NCBI GenBank assembly: GCA_030015575.1
Contig: CM057344.1
Span: 190,605,044 to 190,669,043 of the forward strand
DNA: 64,000 nt
Reading direction: 5' to 3'
Source: Agapanthus africanus
Lineage: Eukaryota > Streptophyta > Magnoliopsida > Asparagales > Amaryllidaceae
The translations under genes and the position numbers were made by a program. Shown here piece after piece: positions 1 to 10,472 of this stretch (position 1 is its first letter; every line of letters begins with the position of its first letter). The notes beneath the pieces were generated by a model. That model saw only the letters and a list, made by a program, of their open reading frames with translations. It was not told the origin of the DNA and did not search any database.

Positions 1-1721
1 AGACACTTAAATAGATTTGGATCCTGAATTAGATTTTTGGTGTTATCGGTAACTGTTGCACATGGACGACATGATTTGTGTCTTTTTCCAAGAAAATTAC
101 CATTGAGAACCCCGTTTTAGTTTTCTACCTTAAATAGGCAAGCACTTATTTTCTCCGGCTCTCTGAGGTTCAAGAGAATTGGTCCCGTTTAAATCTATAT
201 TTACTAGGGTCCTTATTGTAATTTAGTATAACTTGAGGGGTTTTTATAAAAATATTTTTAGTATACTTTCAAAATAAACTTCAAGTATTTATTTATGTTA
301 TTTAGGGTTTTCATGGATGTAAATTTGTAAAGAATGAAGTATATTAGTGAAACTTGAATAGTTCAAGGTATTTTAGTGTAAAGTTTGACTTGTATTAATT
401 GTTGATGGTTTTTTCATGGAACTTGTAATTCTTTTATTTTTTTTAGAAAATATGGAATTTAATAATATCTTAAAAATATGTGGTTTGCTAATATTTATAT
501 AATTATTAAAAATATATTATTATTATTAAATATAAATCTTCGTTTTCTTAAAAATTGTATTAAAATTCCATCGAGATCGTATGCTCCGTGAGGAGGTCTG
601 CATCTCGCTCTACTTGTCCTGAGGATGTGCCATAATCCGCACCATCCAAACCGGGTTCCACAAAATGGGTTGTAGAGGAATAATTGTAAGGAATTAAGAA
701 ACACAATTTAAGGAAATCCGGTTTTTAATAGTTTAAGGTATTTTGATGAAAAGTCGTATTTCGCCACAATAATATTGTTCAAGAGAATCGTGATATGTCA
801 AGATGTGTGTATGTGAGAGGAAGAAAATTATCTCGTGAGGTTTTCTAAAGGTATGCTGAGAAAAAATAATTAAAAGATGTCATATATAAAGTTTGTGGTA
901 TTTAAACGAAAAGCGCAATTTAAAGTTACATAACATGATATTTTAAGATGAAAATTATTCTAATTATTTGTTCCATAATTAATAAGTAAGGTATAGTGAT
1001 ATGGATGAGAGATTCCTAAGAGATATTATAATTTTAAATATTATAGAATTGAATGTCACTATAACTCCACTTACCGACAAGTTTTGAAAAGAAGATTTTT
1101 TATGGTAGAAGTAGAAGAAGGAAGATGGGACTCACAAGTTAAACGAATAAAGGGGAGATAGAGGAAGAGAATGGTATCCTTCTTGTAGTCGCAGGGTCGC
1201 CGGAATCATCTCGAATTCTCGCCGGAAATTGACCTAGGGCTAACTCCACATGTACTCTTCTTCTTGGACTTAGAAATTTTTTGAGAATTTTGGCAATAGA
1301 TTTCAGAATGAAGAGGGCTAGGGTACGGGGTTATATTTATAGGATGAAATTAGGGTTTTGGAATTGAAGAAAGAATTAAAAATGCATTAAAAATTGGATT
1401 TAAAGCTTCATTTTAATTCTATGGATAATTGCAGGGTAAATAAACAGAACATAGGTAGCGTGGGAGTCCAAGGGTTTTTGTGTGCAGAGAACGGGGCCAT
1501 TACCTATGGTAGGGCCCGACGGTGCATGCCATATAGCTAATCTCGCCGGCCATCTTGAAGGGGTGGGGGCTTGGATTGATGCCACGTGTCTTTGGCTGTT
1601 CATACAACATTTTACATATGTTTATTTTATCTGAGTTTTCATTTTTATGTGTATTGCACGTGTAAACGTTTAAGCTTCTAAAAAGTTTAAAATAAAATTC
1701 AGAAAAATAATATGTGGTTGA

Positions 1722-1792
1722 TGTGATTCGAACATAGGGTCTACGCCACAGCTGTGCAAGGGCTTTACCAATGAGTTACAAATTGTTTCTTG
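1722..1792 (-). other. tRNA-like stretch, possible SINE head relic
   Basis: Read on the minus strand, this contains a box-A-like CTCATTGGTAAAGC and, about 30 nt later, a box-B-like GTTCGAATC, the order and spacing of an internal RNA polymerase III promoter. The T-arm pairs in only about three of five positions and no acceptor stem closes, so it is not a functional tRNA. A tRNA-derived SINE fragment is the likelier reading. No poly-A or T-rich tail or flanking repeat was found to confirm that. Confidence 0.25.
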
Positions 1793-2046
1793 CTGTTCTT
1801 ATACAATTTAAATTTATAACTTGTACTCAAGCTTGCAAACTCCATTCTGTACATTAACTTTAAAATTTCTCGTACAGAAAAATCAGAGTCGTTACATCTT
1901 AGCTTTGGGAGAATTCGGGAGTTTTAAAAACTTGAAACTTTTGCATCGTCGGTATCTGTGACAAATGTGTTGCTGAACGTCGTCTAATTGCTATATATTC
2001 ATTTATACGGGGGTGCACACATTCTGGTGTTGCTTGCTTCTGCAGT

Positions 2047-2049
<3 letters not shown>

Positions 2050-2129
<80 letters not shown>
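2050..2129. repeat. Compound microsatellite (AC)n(TA)n
   Basis: About 39 bp of alternating AC is followed without interruption by about 41 bp of alternating TA. It lies just upstream of the recognisable leader of copia element C1. Translation of this tract gives a meaningless Thr-His/Ile-Tyr repeat. Confidence 0.97.
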
Positions 2130-2131
<2 letters not shown>

Positions 2132-2259
2132 TTATGGTTTGTGCGGATTGTCGTGATGGATAGCCTTGTGTGCAATGTTAGATGTACAATTCAGATTCAT
2201 TTGTATATTGATTATTGCGGGGCGAGTATCTGACATGTGGACTGACGTTTCTGTCAGTT

Positions 2260-3936
2260 TATATATTCTTTTATTGGGGCACGACCGGGTTGAGGTCGAT
2301 ATCGCCGTTGTATATATATTTTCTTTTCTGTCCTAAGATTACCCCGCGCAGGAATGCTCGAATAGCCGGGTTCTAGAGGGAAACGAGCCCGCATCTCATG
2401 CGTTGAGACCAGGGGGGACTTACTATAGAATTAGTGGGCTATTCGCCGCACTCGTAGAGGGTATAGGTTGACCCACGGAAGGGTGCTCAAGTTACCGGAT
2501 TCCGTGAAGTGCTGGGTGGCCCATTCACTTTGTTGATTGGGGTTGCTTCACTTCGGGGATTGACGGGTAACTTACCGCACTCGTAGGGGTCTAGGATCTT
2601 CATTGCACTGGCTATCTACATGACCGGGGAATGTCGCGTTTCATTTATGGCTCAAATGAAACGCGGGCCTCCTAGATTATTCGTTATTCCATATTGTTGT
2701 TCGCATGCTTGTGATGATTTTATCTGCCTGTGATGACTATTATCTGCCTGCGATGTTGATTTATATATATATATATTATATTTAGTAGATACTTCTATAT
2801 GTTTTACATCCGCGCTAGTCCAGCCCCCGCTCTGCCGTTAGTTAAGTAATCTAATGGTGCATGACGGGGTCCCGTGGCGAATGCGGACGATATATAAAAA
2901 GCATGTTCTTTTGGTTGTTTCTTTTGTGGCTTGGAAACATAAAATGATGGAAACACATTATCAAAATAATGCAAGGAAAAATAAACCTAAATGATGTTGC
3001 CGGAACCAATTTAAAACTACTCGGTTTTCTTCAAAACTCATAGTCATATTCTTTTGCTTTGTATAGAGGTATTCGGTTAGGAATATCCCGCACCTCATTC
3101 TATGAGGGAAGAGCCTTGATCCATTCATTGGGAGTTCGCTCTTAAGAAAAAGTTTATGTTACTAGTTTTAAAAAGCGGAGCTTAAACCAATCCATTTCAA
3201 AGCCACCCGAGTTCCTTCACCGATATCAAGTTCATTACATTAAAGGTTTTTCGCCAAAAACCAGCCGTAGCCCTCTGTCATTTTAGATTAGTATTGCTTA
3301 GTATTCGTGTTACGTATGTCGACCTTTGCTGAGGCGTAGTGTTCGGTAGCTCTGTGATACTTTTCTATTGTATGGATATGCGATTATTTAGGATAATCAC
3401 ACGGTTATGTTGACCTCTGTTAAGGGCTTGTGCGGGTGGGTCTAAATTAATCCAGGACAATGATGGGTTGAATTTGACTTGCGACTTATGATATGTTGAC
3501 CTCTGTCAAGGTCATAAGCCGCTTGGGGGAAAAAACCACATCGGAAGTTTCAAACATACGGAAAACTTGCCAGGCATGCGCATACCTTCTGGAGTGCGGT
3601 GACTTGAGTGGATTCCGTCAGGTTATCACATGATGATAGTTGGGTCCCGATTCCCACTGATGAGTATGTATTACTCCTTAGGAGATTTCTTCACCTTGCA
3701 ATTAGCTAACCTATTAGGTGTCTAGAAAGTGTTAATGAAGTTACACCTTTGTGGAAACGATGTTATTAATTGGGTACGTGCGAAAGCACGGGAGACTTCC
3801 CTCAGAGTACCAACACTGGCCTGGCTAAACGATTAGTGAACTTGTAAAGTATAAATGATCCTGACTAGTTCTCCTTTTAGGGATTGAAGGTGAATTCGAG
3901 GAAATAGTAGGAGCCATCCTGATCAGATAAAGTGAT
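2260..3936 (+). other. C1 copia 5' leader, left part
   Basis: The stretch opens with TTCTTTTATTGGGGCAC, also found at about 42165 in C2 and 54467 in C3, and stays collinear with both up to the insertion of A. It contains several hairpins shared with them: CGACC/GGTCG at 2282-2298, GTTCTAGAG pairing with CTATAGAAT at 2370-2378 and 2423-2431, three iterated mini-hairpins at 3318-3334, 3409-3425 and 3495-3511, GAGTA/TACTC at 3662-3676, and a GAAA-loop hairpin at 3777-3790. I see no long reading frame, as expected for an untranslated leader. Confidence 0.8.
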
Positions 3937-4330
3937 TGTTCATCACAGAAAACTGCATTTTAATACCACTCATTCGTTATCTATTTTTTATATATCGGTA
4001 ATATTAACCAGTATCTGCTCAGTAAATACAGATTATAGGTGTTCGTGATAAATGACTGGAAACACACTCAAAATTACGGATATAACGTTTGGGAGTTGAC
4101 AATGCAAACGGAATAGAAAACCGATCGATATCCAATGAGATCTTGTGCAAACAATATTGCATACACAATTTTTGGTCCTACACAATGCATGTGCACTAGA
4201 CCATGATGGGGACTACCTTAGCACACAATGAGCACAAATGAGGGTGATGTGCAATAAATGCTAAAAGTTGTGATGTGACTTAATGCATCAAGTTCCCTAA
4301 AAAACAATTGAGTATAACTTGAGCTGAAAT
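3937..4330 (+). repeat. A 5' LTR, left part
   Basis: This matches the start of the A 3' LTR at 36296 (both begin TGTTCATCACAG) and ends with GAAAT, the left copy of the target duplication of solo LTR E. The rest of this LTR resumes at 17582. Together the two parts make about 1684 bp, against 1682 bp for the 3' LTR. Confidence 0.93.
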
Positions 4331-7300
4331 TGTAACGTTTTAGAAATCGTTATGTGAATGTTTCCGTTTTTGGGTAAAATTTGTCGGTATTTTCTGTTTT
4401 AAACCGACTGTGACGACCATATAGACTTGCCAGCACCTACTTTAGCTAAAATAAAGCTAGTGCGCAAGCATTGGGGTTATATGGGACGTTTTGGTTCAAT
4501 TAGAATTTTTCGCAATTTTAATATTATTTTAATGCGGGTTTACTGTAAAAAGTTTACCAATTCGGGTTCCTCACATTTTATAACATTTAATTAATAATTT
4601 AGTTTTATTTGTTATAAGCATGCACGCACGTGTGGACGTAAATGTGAGGGTTTGTTTGTGTAATTTTATCTTAGTAACCTTGACACTTAACCTAATTCTT
4701 TGCTTTAATCCTTTGCTTATCCTTTGCCTTATTTAATCCCTGATATTTTGTGAGAAGAGGGGAGGTTTTGTTTGGATGAAGAGGTGGCAAGGTGAGGTGT
4801 GTGTGAAGGCATTAATTGTGAGTTAATTCTATGGTTACTCTCACCCTCATCTCTCACCCTATACTCACCCTTTTCTCTTGATCTTTTCCTTCACTCATTT
4901 CCCTTCTCAATTATTCATTATTTCTTCACCTCCTCATATCTAAACTGAACACTTAGCTCTCTTCACCAAAATTCATCAAATCCATCACAAAAGTTCACAA
5001 AATCACATCTTTTCTTGGATTTTGCCTCTTGGATGCCATGGAGCATGCAAAGCTTGTATCTTTGGATTCTTTTGGCTAGGTAATAATCCCTATCTGTTCT
5101 TTTTGTTGTTTTTTTGTAGCTTAGCTTGTTAGATTTAGTTTAGATAGTGTATAGTTTAGTTTGATGCGTAATATCGTATTTTTAGTGCCTTTATGTGACA
5201 TATGTGATCTTCTGTGACCCGGAATTTTTACTAGAAAACCAAACAAAGTAGTTGTGTTGTACCTAAGACCATAGGACCCCACCTGAGACAAGAGACCTAT
5301 CCCACCGGCCAGGGCCGGCAACGTCTGAAGAGGAATCCGGCGACCTCGGCCCTAGGTGGAGTTGGGGTGTGGGTTTTTGAGGGTAGGTCTATGCAGTGGT
5401 TTTAGTATTTTTGGTTCTGTTTGTTTGTTTAGTTTTCTCAGTATGCAAAATCTGGGATCACCTAGGTAGTTTCTAATATTTTGTGTCCGCACGATACGTT
5501 ATCTGACACGGATCGTGCACTTTGTGTGGTTTTGCTCTTAAGTTGTTTTCGTCGTGTCTCTACGTACGTTAGCCACAATATGAACACTTGAGAGTATGTT
5601 TTGTGTTGTTGCGTCGGTCTAATGTAGTGTGTACGTGTTTTAGGGTTATTATTAATATACACTTGTTTTATTATTTTAATGTTGTAGGTTCGCAGGCGGG
5701 GACTACGGACACAGCTACAAAGGGAAAACAGGTGGTTGGCTACGCTTAGCCAGGAGTGTTGGTGAGTAGATTTAACATCTACAGGGGAATCGCCCGCATG
5801 GCGTTATGCGTCTGGGCTAGAGATGTTATTTCTGTCGCATATTCTATGTCATATTTAGAATTGCGCATTCACCCTATTGCTTAGTTATTGTTGTGCTTGG
5901 ACTAGTATCCTTAGGACACTGCACATATTATTGACGATTCATGTTGCACGAGCACTGATTGTATGCTACACACACCGTAAATAATTGCTATGTCACGCAC
6001 AACCCACATATAGAAATGCTATTGTTTGGTTAGGAACATTGAGACAATGATTCATATTTCTTATCGCATATGACATTTAGCATACCTGTATATCCACATG
6101 CTTACATATATGCCTTCACATACTTACGTGTTAGATACCTGTATACTTATAGAGTATTGTACCATTAGGGATAGGTACTTACATACCTTATGACATAGCT
6201 ACAGGTATACCTTGCTCATATACCTCACTTATACCCAGGGGGTATACTATATCATTACTTATAGGTAGATACATATATCCTGCTATACCTTTATGTTGCG
6301 CATATATCTGGTTATAGCTACATATTTACCTTTACTTGATGTTATTTTAGAATTAGAGAAATTAGGAACCGCATGATATTTATATTAACTTGTTGCAGTT
6401 AATTAGCGGCTTTTCCTTTATACGCTTACATTACAGTTTTATGTTGTGTATACTTTATTCATGGATTTTCGCATTGAGATATGGATTTTTCATGATATTT
6501 TCTGGATTTGGGGACCGTGTGAGTTCATGAAATTATGCATTATTTGAAAAACCCGGTTTCCCTTGATATGATATTTCAGCATCCACTATAAGATTTATCG
6601 GTTCTGATTATATACTCTATACGAGGAGTGGTGCCATATGAGGGTACATGGTGGGGCCCGGTACGGTTCCCCTCGGCAAGATGATCGACGGTCCATGCCG
6701 ATTGATCCTGGAAGATGGGCAAGTACCTACCGGTGACATTACCAATGACTCGGTGGTTATTATGTGGATACCGACGGGAGTCATGTATGTATTGATACGT
6801 TGAGAGCCGAGGGTCAGAGCTAGGCACTCGTGCTTTCGGGATAGCGTATGATACGTACCTATCAGGGTGCCAGTCATGGTGACAGCACCTGATAGATCAA
6901 CATTTCTGTATCGATGCTTGACACATTGGTTTCATGATATTTCTTTTTACTACTTTGTATATATAACAGGGGATTAGGCCGCTGTTATATGCCCTTACAC
7001 CAATATTAGTGGACTGGGACGCTAATATATGTGTATTGACATTAAATTATATACATCATCATATTTATTCATGCAAATATACCTAGAATGTAAAGGACTC
7101 ATTGACATTAGATTTAGGACATTTGAGAATTCATTTGATATTGATTTCAGGATATATATGAGATTGCTGATTTTGTACACTCGGGATATGTGAGATCTAC
7201 TTGATATTGTACATTCGGGGTATACGAGATACACTTGATATTGTACATACGGGATATGTGAGATCTACTTGATAGTGTACATTCAGGATTTGTGAGACTT

Positions 7301-7473
7301 ATATGATATGAGAGCCAATTTGGAGGCTGATTTAAGGAATTAGGATTTGGATTGTCTTGATGGATTTTGCTCCTACCACGATGTCAGGATTCCGTGGAAA
7401 TGACATATTTTATTCCATACTCTACATTTACTGTTTATGCACTGCTTCATGTGTAGTTGTACCTGTTAGTGTA
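4331..7473 (+). repeat. Solo LTR E, left part (no gene)
   Basis: The sequence is noncoding. A pyrimidine-rich stretch at about 4840-5000 and a donor-like AG|GTAATAATC near 5078 resemble the transcribed leader part of large plant LTRs. The region 6100-6330 is a degenerate field of TATACCT-like words. Short frames here have no motif. The part ends with GTGTA (7469-7473), the left target duplication of element B. Confidence 0.7.
7166..7302. repeat. 34-bp tandem repeat, four imperfect units
   Basis: Units of 34-35 bp of the form TTGATATTGTACATTCGGGA followed by TATGTGAGATCTAC lie at 7166-7200, 7201-7234, 7235-7268 and 7269-7302. The first and last units are the most diverged. The array lies inside solo LTR E. 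Confidence 0.85.
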
Positions 7474-7862
7474 TGATCAGTCGAAAATATTGTATATTTT
7501 AGCCGGCAATTTCCCTAACATTTGCATACATTTAGAAGTGTTCGGCATTCATATTCTACATATTAGCAAATCTGTCACAAAATATGAGATTGCATGTATT
7601 AGACTTTTAAACCGACACTTTAAGGGAAATTAACCGCATTTCATGGCATCGCATCATTTCTGTATTTGCGCAACACTTGTCTTGAGTCTGTGCAGGAAAT
7701 ACGGAAGAAAATCAAAAGAAGCTGATCAAACAATACGCCAACTAAATCATTTCAGATCTGGTAGCAGTGTAGAAGGAATTAGATAATTCTATATATCAAA
7801 TGAAGGCCCAAAAATAAGCCCAAGACTACCACAGAGAGAACAAGCCCCAAGGCTCCAAGAGA

Positions 7863-7909
7863 GCCGCGCTTCCGCGGCGGGAACCAGGCTTGAGCCGCGG
7901 AAGCGCGGC
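7863..7909. repeat. CpG-rich hairpin in B 5' LTR
   Basis: The arms are 7863-7878 and 7894-7909, 16 bp each and perfectly complementary, with a 15-nt spacer. The same structure is at 15157-15203 in the 3' LTR. It stands out in AT-rich surroundings. Confidence 0.95.
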
Positions 7910-8203
7910 GGTTATGCCACGTCAGCATGAAAGTTTTGGGCAAAATCCTCAGCTCTGGTCCCACATTGCTTTCTGACACTTCAAAGTCAAGAATTCTCTC
8001 GAAGCTACTACAGATCAGAAATGAAGATTAAGAAGGCTAATCCTAATTAAGCTCCTAAACTAATCCTCTTCTAGAAGCTCCTCCTAACTAATCACCTCTA
8101 GAAGCTTCTCCTCTAACTAACTTTTGGAAGGAAATTTGAATTCCTTCAACAAACTTTTGGAGGGAAAGTTAGAATTTGAAATCCTAGATCTAGGGTTAGT
8201 TAT

Positions 8204-8213
8204 CTATAAATAG
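8204..8213 (+). promoter_or_regulatory. TATA box of B 5' LTR
   Basis: CTATAAATAG lies in the middle of the LTR, about 330 bp after the hairpin and ACGT word. The matching box in the 3' LTR is at 15498-15507, and D has the same word at the corresponding place. Confidence 0.75.
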
Positions 8214-9295
8214 ATCCTAAATCTAAGGGTTGGGGTTGTTCATCATTAGGACCATTCTTCATCATCTTCTTCCACAAGCTTCGTGACAAAGCTTGTGCGA
8301 AACCCTAACCCTAATTCCACTCTAAATCCAAGATCTTGAGTACCAAATCAAGCGAGAAGCCTTCAACCTTTTAGGAGCCGAGCCGATCTTCAATCGGACA
8401 AGTGATCCAAGCCGATCCGCGTTCCACGGAGACGAGCGAAGCCAAGTCGACGATTGAGTTCCTCCTCTTGTAGTTCTTGAGCGATGTAATAAAATTGTCG
8501 ATATAAATAAAAGGTGAAATTCTTGAATCTTGCTTTCTTTTAATTCTTGCATCATGATTAGATCTCAATTTGTAATTGTTGTTCTTGTTGTGATGTTTGA
8601 GTGAAACTCCGCTCGTAAAGGAGTCGAGACGATTGTAGAATGATGATGTAACAAATCTTAATACTATTTTTAAGTCCTACGAGTTTTGTAAACCCTAGCA
8701 AGTTCAAGAATCGATGACCTAGTTTCGTAGCGATGCTTTCTTGATTGTGATCGCTCGAAATTAGGGATCTACGATCGTTTCTTGAATTTACTAGAGGCTA
8801 GAATGTGAATGATATCGATGAAAGAACAAGGGATAAGATGAAACCCTAGTTTCACAAGAAGTCTCTAATTCTCATCGATCATCATCGATCTAGTATCAAT
8901 TCATCGAAGGATAAGAATACGTAATTGTAAGATTACATCACATCTATAGATCCGATCGATTCCTACGAGCCTCATTTCGATTCTTGAGATTTGGTTTGGA
9001 AAAATCAACAAACTATCAATTCTTGATTCTATCTTTTAATGCTTTCTTAGATCTAGATATTTTTCTTTTTCTTGAAATACAAAATTTAAATCATGAATTG
9101 TTTGTTTTCTTTTCTTTAAAAGTTTCAACTCATCTAAATTCGAAAAGACGAACGATTACACTTTCCCTGTGGACGATCCGCACTCACTTACAATCTACAA
9201 TCCGACACCGTAGTTGATTGCGGTCAAATAATTTTTGATTGTGATTTCTTTACAATTTCAAACACTACACACATCAAGAATTCTTTACAATCAAA

Positions 9296-9313
9296 TGGCG
9301 CCGTTGCCGGGGA
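9296..9313 (+). other. Extra tRNA-Asp primer site inside the B LTR
   Basis: TGGCGCCGTTGCCGGGGA is an exact copy of the true primer site 70 bp downstream (9366-9383). It is preceded by the same CAATCA+AA that ends the LTR. The copy is also present in the 3' LTR at about 16588-16605, so it is now part of the LTR. Element D has no such copy. Confidence 0.93.
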
Positions 9314-9365
9314 CCGTTTGATTCGATACTTTTACATCCAATCAAGAAAAATATACTCAATCAAA

Positions 9366-9383
9366 TGGCGCCGTTGCCGGGGA
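9366..9383 (+). other. Primer binding site of B (tRNA-Asp)
   Basis: TGGCGCCGTTGCCGGGGA is complementary to the 3' end of plant tRNA-Asp(GTC) and lies two bases after the 5' LTR. This primer is typical of Athila-type elements. Confidence 0.93.
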
Positions 9384-10472
9384 TAGTGCGCTAATAGTTC
9401 GTATTTTGAAATTTGAGTTGAACAATTTATTCCATTATAATTTTTAGATCAAAATTCGTGCAAACACTAATACGTGTGTTGTGATTTGATTGCGAGGAAA
9501 TCTGGAATCATTGGAGCTTGGATAAAATTTTTCTGAGCATTCCAGAGAGCTTTGTATGTGAACAGGAGCTTGTGCAGAAAAGATTGTGCAGTGATCCCCT
9601 AAAAGGACCGCTCATCCGCGGCATATACCCCTCAAACGCGGCGGATCCGCGGCTAACCTAACACCTCTCTGTGCAAATTTTGCTCTGTGAGTCTCTAACT
9701 TTCTTATCTTCTCCTCTGTCTGCTCCAATAACAATTTTGTGCAGGTTTCTTTGCAAATAAATCGCAGCGCCGCAAAGCAAAATAAAATTTGTGCGTGTTT
9801 TTGATTCTTGGTTGTTTGCATATTAATACGGAAATTTAAGGGGCACGACCAAATCCAAATTAGGTGGGGATTTCATTACCCTTCCTAGGCCCCGAAAACC
9901 ACAAAACTTGCATCCGCATTGACCCTCATTAATTAAAAGAAATCTAGAAATGACTCTAAGGACCGTCGCGCTCAATTAGGACAAGAGAAGGCCGTGGGTA
10001 ATTCATTGCTTATCTGCGTTTTTCTGTGGTGCCTAAGGCGAGTGTGTCTAAGGCTAGTGGTTATTAATTAGGCCCACTGTAGTGGTGGTTCCTTCCCACT
10101 TACCTGGCACTTATCCGGCCACAGGGGGACAAAGAGGCAGTGGAGGATTCTATCCTGCGACTTGTCTTTTGGCAGTTAGGAGCGGTCTAGAGCCAGACCT
10201 AGGTGACCCCTAGATTTTAGGGTTTTGTGTGCTGCATTTGTTTTGTTGCATCATATTTTTCAAAAATCCGTATCTTTTTAAAACAAACACCAACCGCATT
10301 CATATCATTTCCCCTAATTATAAATTCACGCTGCCACTTGTACTAACCCTTTTTAGTGCAAGATAGGCTGGACAACGGGATTCTAGTGCCTGTTTGTCCG
10401 CGTCCCCTCATCGACCCAAAGTCGGTATTTCTACATTTACCCTTTCTTTTACCCACCACAACACCTACATCG
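9384..10472 (+). other. B leader (untranslated)
   Basis: About 1.1 kb without a conserved frame, closely similar to the D leader. It holds paired CCGCGG-containing words at 9608-9653. A small hairpin CCAC-TGTA-GTGG lies at 10074-10085, between TTAATTAGG and CCTTCCCACTTACC, the position where A and the copia elements carry their GAAA-loop hairpin. The conceptual frame extends upstream to 10356 only by using GTG. The corresponding D region is interrupted, so I place the start at 10473. Confidence 0.8.

Larger units (their letters stand above)
1..2259. other. Unassigned AT-rich flank, possibly decayed repeat
   Basis: I see no supportable gene here. The only reading frames are short and have no recognisable motif. 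The minus strand has a TATA-like CCTATAAATATAA near 1331-1343, followed downstream (toward lower coordinates) by a pyrimidine-rich leader-like stretch. That arrangement resembles the minus-strand promoter part of LTR F in this window, so 1-1700 could be an old LTR relic in minus orientation, but no LTR termini were found. The missing 5' LTR and primer site of the outer copia element C1 would be expected in this area. They are not recognisable, so they are deleted, replaced or too diverged. Confidence 0.4.
7474..9363 (+). repeat. B 5' LTR
   Basis: It begins TGATCAGTCG and ends CAATCA, directly before AA and the primer site. A perfect 16-bp-arm hairpin lies at 7863-7909, followed by CCACGTCAGC, an ACGT-core word of the kind bound by plant bZIP factors. 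The TATA box is at 8204-8213. Near the right end it contains an extra copy of the primer site (9296-9313). Short frames in it recur identically in the 3' LTR and are not genes. Confidence 0.95.

Noticed and set aside
1988..2233. Open frame with Thr-His and Ile-Tyr repeats
   Set aside because: It is a translation of the (AC)n(TA)n microsatellite.
3657..3664. CTGATGAG resembling a hammerhead ribozyme core
   Set aside because: The partner GAAA core is not at the required place after stem II, and C2 and C3 lack the motif at the aligned position. The local stem is explained by the GAGTA/TACTC hairpin.
7779..9217. Several 65-77 aa frames in the B 5' LTR, repeated at 15073-16511
   Set aside because: They recur only because the LTRs are copies of each other. 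They lack motifs and run over the hairpin and promoter.
10356..10472. 39-codon upstream extension of the B gag frame
   Set aside because: It begins with GTG, not ATG, and the corresponding region of D is not open in the same frame. The shared ATG at 10473 is the better start.
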